64,000 nt of DNA, from positions 15,712,501-15,776,500 of the forward strand of contig NC_069662.1 in NCBI RefSeq assembly GCF_027244095.1. The letters run 5' to 3'. Both the position numbers and the translations under genes were made by a program. The notes beneath the pieces are model-generated. The model had not been told where the DNA came from, made no database searches, and saw only the letters and a list, made by a program, of their open reading frames with translations. How positions within the stretch are numbered: position 1 is the stretch's first letter; every line of letters starts with the position of its first letter. The stretch comes from Hemicordylus capensis (Eukaryota; Chordata; Lepidosauria; Squamata; Cordylidae). Positions 55,736-64,000 of this stretch are shown piece after piece.

Positions 55736-56530
55736 TTAGACTGCATGATTAAGTGGATGCAAAATTTAAACAGGACAATCGATATTCAACAATGGGAACA
55801 TCAGCAGAATGTGAATATTAAATTTACAGCAAATAGTATCCTAAGAGAAAATTGGTACAAAATGTATTTTCGTTGGTACATTACTCCTACAGCCATTAGT
55901 AAGATGGACAGTAATTACCCGGGAAACTGTTGGAAATGCAAGAAGCATGCGGGGACATTCTATCATATGTGGTGGACTAGTGGCAAATTCAATTTAAGAT
56001 GCAACAAATTTTAAATATAAACTTTCCCTATTCACCTGAGCTTTTTTTGTTAAATATGATCAAACCTTGTATATCTATTAAATACACGGAGTTGTCCTTA
56101 TATATGATTACTGCTGCCAGGATTCTCTATGCTGCCAGTTGGCAGGCACAGGCAATCCCGACCTTGAATGGATGGCTACTAAAGCTATGAGAATATGTCT
56201 AGATGGCTAAGGTCACTGCTTATTTGCAGAATGCCTCAAATGAAATATTTGTGTTAACCTGGGAACCTTTGATAAATTACAATTTAGCACAGGGTTAACA
56301 TCCACACCCAAGATTTGGTTTTTTTAAAATACTGAGAGTTGACTAGTGTATTTATATCTTTTTGTAATATCTGATGTGAGGGGGAAGGTTGGCAAAGGGT
56401 GGAAGCAGAATTTTGGATTGTCATATGTAATATTTCATATGTAACCACTGGAAGTTCAAGAGATGATAATGTAATCATGTTATTTCTTTTTATTTTCTTA
56501 ATAAATAAAACATTATATATATATTTAAAA
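55735..56530 (+). mobile_element. L1 ORF2 C-terminal end and 3' tail
   Basis: The plus strand encodes NWYKMYFRWYITPTAIS, NCWKCKKHAGTFYHMWWTSG and ITAARILYAASWQ, the C-terminal Cys-rich region of L1 ORF2, with frame breaks. The tail ends in 'aataaataaaacatt' and AT repeats. Confidence 0.75.
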
Positions 56531-56534
56531 ATGA

Positions 56535-56740
56535 AAATAGGGTCTTGTGTACTTGTTACAGCCCTGTTCCCATTCCAAAGATCACTGCCTGAACCCCACC
56601 CCAGATAACCATTTTTGAAGGCTTTTGTACACCTGCTTTATTCATTTGCTTTGTAGATTACATTTAATTATTCCTTTACTACTGCACTTACTGCCAAAGC
56701 AGGTTGGGTTAGTAAACTGCCCCAAACAGTTTCCTTTCTT
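56535..56740. repeat. Duplicated intron segment, copy 2 part 1
   Basis: It matches 12883-13085 from 'gggtcttgtgtacttgttac' onward with about one difference in ten bases. Confidence 0.8.
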
Positions 56741-56741
56741 A

Positions 56742-57735
56742 ACTTCACCCTTTGTTAAAATAATGGTCAAGTTTACCCCATTTGAGAAGGAAATACAAAC
56801 ATACAAACTAGAGATGTGCAGCTTGATTAAACCACAAATTGATTTGAGTAAAATCAGGACGATTAGAGTTATTCAACCTCAAATCTAGGGACATAGCAAG
56901 GTTGGAGTGGGCCCAGAGACAAGATGTGTGCCACAATAGAACATCATCCTAAATTATTTTTTAAAATGTTTTGTAAATTGTGGACGATGCAAGCTATTTA
57001 ATGGTTCTAGAGAAAGACATGCTGTTCTGGTAGCTCCAAGTCTTAACACTCACATCAATTTTGGAGGATGAATACAACTGAAGGAAGCCTGGGCGGGTGT
57101 GTGGCTGGGGGAATCAGTCATGTGACTTGCCTCGGGGGGGCCCCCAAGGCAGTGGGCCTCCAGACAACTGTCTCCCCTTGCCCTATTATAGTTACACCCC
57201 TGCTCAAATCGAAACAACCTTAAAATAAAAGGGCCTGACTTATTTGGTTGTTGACTGTAAATAAATAAGAGAGTAAAGGGCCTGATATGGTCAAATAGAA
57301 TAATCCCCGAATACACTCAAATAAATCCAAGTGATCTGGAAAAAGCAGGCCTCAAAACTGCACTGTTTTCCCAGGGAGAGCTGGTCTACCAATTGGGGTC
57401 AGTGGTTAGACCTATTCTGCACTCCGGACTTAGTGCATCAGCCTGCCTCGGAGGACTGGTCTACCCAGTAGGCCAGTCCTCCAAGGTGGGCTAATGCACT
57501 AAGTCCAGAGTGGCGGGCTGGTCTACCTGCCAACCACAAATGGTAGATCAGCTCTTCCCAGAAAAACTTAGCTATTTTGAGGCCCATTTTCCCAGTTCTC
57601 CCCAGGAAAATGGCCTCAAAATGCTAATTGAATCACTCAAATCGATTTGAGTGACTTGAGGTTGATTCGTCGAGACAGCCAGTCAAGTGGTGGGATGTAG
57701 GGTTGGTTTGAGTTCCTTGCATAGATTTGCAGATG
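56742..57735. mobile_element. Insertion in the duplicated segment, with nested MITE and fold-back
   Basis: Relative to copy 1 about 990 extra bases are present. They contain a decayed copy of the 23769-24216 MITE (56885-57202, opposite orientation). There is also a fold-back at about 57415-57535, whose arms include 'ggacttagtgcatcagcc' and 'ggctaatgcactaagtcc'. The ends of the insertion carry 'gattkgagt' type sequence. Class unknown. Confidence 0.5.
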
Positions 57736-57739
57736 CAGT

Positions 57740-57934
57740 GCAGTTGCACATACCCCAGGGCCTGACTGAAATCTTCAAAGAGCTGTTTTAACTAAGTTGT
57801 TTGCTGAACTAATTTCAGCAAGGAAGGTTGTAACTATGGAAAACATGCCACTACAAATCACGTTTGTAAAGGGGTTGGTTATTCCTCAGAGGTCTATTTA
57901 CCCACAGAACTGTTAGTAGACATCTTGAGAAGAA
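57740..57934. repeat. Duplicated intron segment, copy 2 part 2
   Basis: It matches 13093-13300 ('ccccagcgcctgactgaaat' type start, 'caaaggggttggttattcct'). Confidence 0.8.
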
Positions 57935-60900
57935 AGGAGCATTGGTTACTTACCGTGAAGGCTTCTTCTGGCTGCTGTTGTGGAAGACACCTCCTGTGGG
58001 TTATCATCCCATGCTTGCTCCAGAGAGGCAAGGCTTATGCAAATTAAGTAACAAGCCTATAAAAGCCCAGGGAGGATAGCCCCTCCCTGTTTAGTTTGTC
58101 AAGCTATGCTTCTAATCAGAAAAGAAGAACAAGAAAAACAGTTAATACAAACGTGCCCAGTAGTTCCGATGTGACAGGTGGGTCGAGATGTCTTCCACAA
58201 CAGCAGCTAGAAGAAGCCTTCACGGTAAGTAACCAATGCTCCTTTCTCAGTTGCTGTGGGAAGACATCTCCTGTGGGACATAGTACAGCCAAAAGACCCT
58301 GGGAGGGAAACACATCGGATCTACTGGTGGGAAAGAACATGTTGAAGGACATGCCTGCCAAATGCAGCTTGAGAGGAGTGCATCAGGTCAATTTTATAAT
58401 GCTTGGTGAAGGTCGATGGTGAAGACCAAGTTGCTGCCCTACAGATTTCTTTCAGAGGGGCGTCGGTGGAGAACACTGCGGTAGTAGCTGCTGCCCTGGT
58501 GGAGTGTGCCGTAAGTTTGAGAGGAGGTGGTAAGTGCTAAACCTCGTAGGCCAAAGAGATGCAAGCTTTTTTCCAGCAAGCTAGCGTGGCAAAGGAGACC
58601 GGCTGGCCCATAGAAGCTGGCGAGAAGACAATGAAAAGAGAATCTGTTGAGTGGAAGGATGCAGTTCTAGCAAGGTATGTTTTCAGGCATCGTCTAACAT
58701 CCAATTTGTGCCAGTCTTTTTCCCTTGGATGAGACGGATCGGGACAAAAGAATGGAAGGACCAGATTTAGAGATCTGTGAAAGAGGGACGGCACTTTGGG
58801 TAAAACGGTTGGATCAGGAATCACAGTCACTGAGTCTGGAGATAATCTACAGAACTTGGGGTGTGCTGACAAGGACCTGAGCTCTGAAATCCTTCTGGCT
58901 GAAGTAATTGCCACAAGGAAAGCCAGTTTCATGGATAAGATTCGGAGGGGTGCTGATCAAATGGGCTCAAAGGGAGGCGCATGGAGTACTCTTAGTACTT
59001 TATGGAGATCCCAGGTAGGGAATTGGTGTATCACTGGAGGTGATGTCAGTGTGGCTCCTCTCAAGAATCTCCTAAGGTGAGGATGTGAAAGAATGGGTTT
59101 CCCCTTGAATTTGGACAGTAGAGGTCCCAGCGCTGCTGCATGTCTTTTGATAGTATTTGCACATCTGATTGGTAGAAGATCTGCTAGAAGCTAGCAAAGT
59201 GTTCAGGACATGTGGAGTGAAGCCCTGGCTGCTGAGGAGGTTCTGTTCAGTCGCCAGGCAGCAAGGCTGAACCAACCTGGGTTGTGGTGATATATTGGGC
59301 CTTGGCTGAGGAGATCTTCTGGTCTCGGGAGGAAGAACGGGCTGTCTTCTGCGAGGTGTAGGATCTCAGCAAACCAGGGCCCCCGAGGCCAGTACGGGGC
59401 AACTAGGATGACTCATGCCCTCAAAAAGCAGATGCGATGCAGGAGCCTGCTCAGCAAGGGAACCGGAGGGAAGGCATACAGCAGGGCTGGTGGCCAGGGA
59501 GCTGACATCTTCTGCTAGCTGACACGGGAAGCAGGAGACAAACTTCAGTAGCTGATTGTTGTGGCTGGACATGAACAGGTCCATTTTTGGAAGTCCCAGT
59601 TTTCTGGTAATCAGCCTGAAGATCCTGAGATTGAGTCTCCATACTGCTAGATGTAAGTCCTATCTGCTTAGCCAGTCAGCTTGAATATTCATGGAGCCGC
59701 TGACATGGTGAGCCAGTAGTGAGTGTAGATGTTCTTCCACCCAGTGAAGGAGAAGGGTCGCTTCTTGATGGAGTGAAATGGACCTGGTCCCTCCCTGTCT
59801 GTTGATATGCACCTTGGCCGTCATGTTGTCCGTTCGGACCAAGACATCTTTTCCGTGAAGTAGAGGCATGAAAATTCGGAGTGCCAAATGAATGGCCCTC
59901 AGTTTGAGCCAGTTCATACTGTGTTTTCGTTCTTCCATGGTCCACTTGCCCTGTGCAGTCTTGGAGAGGCAATGAGCTCCCCAGCCGTGGAGGCTGGCGT
60001 CCATGGTTAGGATCACCTTGTGGGGATCTTGAAACGGCTTTCCGCAGTCCAGGCTGGATGGTTCCAGCCACCAACATAGGGAGTCCTTTAGATGGAGAGG
60101 TAAGGAGAACTGTCTGAGGCGTTTGTGAGCAATGTTGTTCTGGAAAAGGAGTAGAAACCATTGCAGTGGCTGCAGGTGGAAACATGCCCATGGTACAGCC
60201 TCTAGAGTCGACACCATCAGGCCCAACAATGGTGCTAGGGTCATGACCAAAGCCGTCCAACTGGATAAGAGGCTCTGTACTAAGTCCAGGAGCTTTTGTT
60301 TGCGTTCCTGTGGAAGGAACAACTTGTCTTTTGAGGTGTCAATGATGGTGTTGAAGTCTGAAAGTTGGGTAGAGGTGACTTTTGGTCCTGTTTATTAGAA
60401 AACCGGGAGCGTCCAACTCTCTGAGTGTTATGGCCACATCCTGCTCCGCTTCATCTCTTGGTTGAATGAGCAAGTCGTCCAGAAAGAAAAATAGGCGGAG
60501 CTTCTGAAGTTGGATATGAGCCGCCAATGGGGCCATGACTTTTGTGAATATTCTTGGTGCTGATGAGAGGCCGAAGGGTAAGGCCGTGTACTGGAAGTAT
60601 TACCCTTGGTAGGAGAAGCAAAGGAAGGGTCTAGAACATGGGTGAATTGGTACATGGAGGTAGGCCTCTGTCAAGTCAATTGAAGATAGAAGATCCCAGT
60701 GTTGGAGGTTCTCTGCGATAGAGCTTAACGTTTCCATTCGGAACTTTCATTTGCATACCCATCTGTTTAAATACTTGAGATCTAGCACCACCCTGAACAT
60801 ATCATCCCGTTTGGGCACGGTAAACAAAATGGAGTAAATCCCTTGTCGGTGTGTGAACGAGGTACTGGTTCTACTGCAGAGATGGCTACTAGGTGCTCGA

Positions 60901-63763
60901 TGGCTTGTAGAATGGCTGCATGCTTTGTGGGAGATCTGGTACAAGGTGCTGGCAGAAACTTGTCCTTGGGTGGTAACATGAGTTCTATTTCACAGCCATG
61001 AAGCACAGTATCCAGCACCCATTGGTCTGACATGCAGTTCTCCCAAATGTGAAAGTACTGAGAGAGGCGACCTCCGACACTGTGACCATCACGAGGCCAG
61101 ACGAGACTTTGCTCATTGTCCAAATTGTTGTTTGGGGTGCTGGTCTTGTAGAGAAGTTAGGTGTGCCACAGTTGTTGCATCTCGTTTGGTTGTTCCGATC
61201 TCTTCCAGAGTTTCGAAAATAGAGACGAAAGGATTGGTTAGGTCTGTGAAAGGAGCTTTTTTCGTCCTTTTTAGGGGCAGATAGCAATAGCACTTACATT
61301 TATATACCGCTCTATAGCTGAAAGCTCTCTAAGCGGTTTACAATGATTTAGCATATTGCCCCCCAACATTCTGGGTACTCATTTTCCCGACCTTGGAAGG
61401 ATGGAAGGCTGAGTCAACCTCGAGCCCCTGGTCAGGATCGATCTTGTAACCTTCTGGTTACAGGGTGGCAGTTTTACCACTGCGCCATCAGGGGTTCATG
61501 GCAGTGCCTTCTTTTTATCCTTCGTCTCTATGAGGATATCTTTGAGAGCCTCATCCCCAAAGAGCTTGGTTGCCATCAAGGTAACCAAGGCCAAGTTGGC
61601 TCGAGACGCCGCATCCACTGGTCAGTGTTTTAGCCAAAGAGAGCGCCTGGCCACCACGGTATTAGCAGTGGCCCTAGCCCCAAAGCGTGCTGAGTCTAAG
61701 GTCACATCGGCGATGAATGTCTGAGCTTTCTGAAGCTTCAAGGCGAGTTGTCTGAGCCTAGCCGGTTCTGGCAGAGGTGTAGATGTTTGGAGCAGTTCAT
61801 CTGTCCAGGGTAGTGAGGCTCTGGAAATGATGGAAGCTACAATTGAGACTCTAATGGAAAGGGAGATATACTCGCTGTTCTTCTTGAGGTGGAACTCGAG
61901 TTTTTTCTCTGTAGGGTCCTTCAAAACTGACTCACCATCTTGTGGCAGGACCGCCCCTGAGGTTAGGGCCGCAACATGGGCGTCAACCTGGGGGCGGGGG
62001 TCTGAAAAAGAGTAGCAGCTGTGAAAACAAAGGCATAATGTTTATTTACAAGGGTAGATGTATTTTTCTGGATAGTTGAAGCCAGCCATTCCTGCTTGAG
62101 AACTTCAGAGAAAGTCTCAGGCAACGGAAACAAGCATTCTGGAGTAGCGGTAGTAGGTAATACCAGGGACTCTCTTGTTGCGGTTGCAGAGCCCTGAAGA
62201 CCTTCAAGAGAGAGACCCAGAGTTTTCAGTGCCTTAACAAAAAGGTGAGAAAAGCCATCAGATGGGAATTATCTATGTGAAAGAGTAGCAGGTTCTGTTG
62301 GGTGTCCATCAGACCATTCCCCTTCCTCTATGGAGTCTGGATCAGTGTCCTTACAGGTCTGCAGGGTCCTTATCTGGACCGACAGGGTCAGACGGAGTTG
62401 GAGGAGATTCTGGCAGGAGGGAAGGTTCCCCGGGTCTGCCAGGAGAGGATCAGGAGAGTAATAGTCTGAATCCTCTGAAGAACGGGCGGGAGGAAGGAGT
62501 TTTTTCCTTTGGTCCCTGCCTGCGTTTATTTTAATTTTATTTATTTATTTGGAGGTTTTGTGAGAATGCCTGTGCTTCTGACCCTTCCTTCTTTTCTTAG
62601 ATGGAGGAAGAAGCTGAGGTTTGAGACTCTGAAGATGACGACGAAGGAGATCTAGGATGGCTCTTTTGCTTATGGCGTCACTTATTCAAGCGCTGTGATT
62701 CAAAAGCGTCAGCAATCATGGAAGAAAAGCATTGACGCCATTCTGCAGATAATTCCACCACCGGGGAGTGGGTAAAGGCCCCTGGGTCTGTAGGGGTATG
62801 CGTAGGATCTGTTCCCCCAAGGGTGGGCCGGTCTATGCCTCCCTGATCAATTGGAACCAGTAATGGGGGGCTGTGTGGATCAATAGGTTCCTTGTGGAGA
62901 ATGCCACAATGGCTGCCCCCCAGGGGTCCCCCGACCTACCTGCTCCTCCTCAGAATCCCCACAGGAGTGTAACGAGTGCCGATCACCTTTGGAACGTACA
63001 GGGAACTCCAATAAGGCAGCTACTCGTGAGGAAGGCACAGTTGCCGTGTGGAGCCTCATAGAGGCTTGTTTCACTTTCTCTTCTGCATGCTGCTTGGGTG
63101 GGGGAGGAGCGTCCCCACTGCCCAGCTGAGGGCTCCTGGCCTGGGCAGCTGCTTTCCCCAACGCCCTGGCTTGCTGCTCCGGGTCCGAGAGTCTGAGCGT
63201 TCGCAGTTCCGCGCGCCCTTTTCTATGTTGCCTGAGGCCCCCTGCCAGCCACTCGCAGAGCCCTGCGGTTCCTCGTTGCAGGCCGCGCCTGATGAGGACG
63301 CAGTGGTCCGGGACGGGCCGCTTGCAGCAGCATGAGTTGCCGTGCAGTGGCAGAAGACCGGATGTTCTTTGAGGCCTTTGACGATTTCTTTGCCTTGGGC
63401 AAAAGGCCCTGCAGAACGCTACCCTTGCGAGACTCCATGAGACAGGCGAGGTAGAGGGAAAGTCAGAGGAAAGCAAAGTTTGTTTGTGTATATCTGGGAA
63501 GGTGAAGTAGTAATGGTGTCGGGGGGGGTAAGTAGAAGCAAGTAAAAGGAAAGCAGCAAGTGGAAATGAAAGTGAAAGAAGCAAAGGCTAGAAAAGGCTT
63601 GTGCTCTGTGTGCTCTGGAGCTTGCAGGACTAACTAAACTGGGAAGGGCTATCCTCCCTGGGCTTTTATAGGCTTGTTACTTAATTTGCATAAGTCCTGC
63701 CTCTCTGGAGCAAGCACAGGATGATAACCCACAGATGTCTTCCCAAAGCAGCTGAGAATGAGC
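57935..63763 (-). mobile_element. DIRS-like tyrosine-recombinase retroelement, fossil
   Basis: An element of about 5.8 kb lies on the minus strand with inverted terminal repeats (about 57935-58110 and 63610-63763) and an internal region at 58189-58290 complementary to both ends, the DIRS hallmark. Parts in order are a gag-like region (about 63450-61500), reverse transcriptase (about 61000-60150), RNase H (about 60150-59660) and tyrosine recombinase (about 59300-58530). Reading frames are broken several times, so it is dead. The terminal repeats remain about nine-tenths alike, suggesting moderate age. A SINE is inserted inside. There is no target duplication, as expected for DIRS. Confidence 0.85.
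61278..61497 (-). mobile_element. tRNA-headed SINE with BovB-like tail, nested in the DIRS-like element
   Basis: On the minus strand, 'tggcgcagtggtaaaactg' is box A and 'ggttacaagatcgatcc' is box B. The body runs through 'aaccgcttagagagctttc' to 'gtaagtgctattgctatt', the tail shared by Sauria-type SINEs and BovB LINEs. This is later than the DIRS-like insertion. Confidence 0.75.
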
Positions 63764-64000
63764 ACTTATTCTATTAAGAATCTAGGAAAGATCTTGGGTG
63801 GTCAGCTTCTGTGCTCCCACACAACACCAAGGGAACAGGCTCTGGTCTATGCATCTCTGGACACAAAGCATGCTTCACAGTATTATGACTGCATTTTGTG
63901 AAGTCTCTTTGACCTCTAACATAGTCATATGTGCATAGTATTTCATTCTTCATGTATGTAGTTGGGGTGTCGACATAGTTGTATCCATATTAGTAAAAAG
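63764..64000. repeat. Duplicated intron segment, copy 2 part 3
   Basis: It continues the match to 13298-13545 ('cttattctattaa', 'aggctctggtctatgcatct') up to the window end, resuming exactly where the DIRS-like element ends. Confidence 0.85.

Overview
The window is vertebrate nuclear DNA, most likely from a squamate reptile. It has no dense bacterial-type coding. It holds short GT/AG-bounded exons, CR1, L2 and L1 LINE remains, tRNA-headed and 5S-headed SINEs of the type seen in lizards and snakes, many hAT-type MITEs, a Tc1 remnant and a DIRS-like fossil.

The host genes all lie on the minus strand and form a cluster of inflammasome death-fold genes. Gene A (19493 down to 1699) can be assembled as ten exons whose splice phases agree throughout and total 1560 bases (519 residues): PYD, acidic linker, complete FIIND (ZU5-UPA) with the F|S self-cleavage site and its histidine, a short linker, and an ASC/NLRP1-type CARD. 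There is no NACHT or LRR exon, so it resembles CARD8 with a pyrin domain in front. Gene B (37135 down to 22083) is ASC-like: a PYD exon, two ASC-type linker exons and a CARD exon that is cut off in mid-domain where a tandem satellite begins. Gene C (45747-46036) is an intact ASC-like CARD exon whose upstream exons are not found in the window. A decayed linker exon (about 48.4 kb) and an intron/CARD-junction relic (about 50.3 kb) show further copies of the same linker-CARD module.

Layout: 0-2.4 kb, 3' end of gene A including an extra duplicated half CARD; 2.4-19.5 kb, FIIND and PYD exons with introns full of MITEs, L2, hAT and SINEs; 19.7-22.1 kb, two tandem arrays; 22.1-37.1 kb, gene B, whose long intron carries CR1, L2, MITEs and an array of fifteen 18-base palindromic units; 37-45 kb, intergenic DNA with a G-rich minisatellite insertion and MITEs; 45.7-50.4 kb, gene C and relics; 51-56.5 kb, Tc1, LINE and L1 pieces; 56.5-64 kb, a second copy of the 12.9-13.5 kb intron sequence, opened by a MITE-bearing insertion and a 5.8 kb DIRS-like element.

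Functional reading (inference): gene A would encode a self-cleaving sensor releasing a UPA-CARD fragment, with an N-terminal PYD that could contact ASC-type adaptors. Genes B and C are adaptor-like relatives of which at least B may be damaged. All exon calls come from reading splice sites and family resemblance by eye; no transcript or database search was available.
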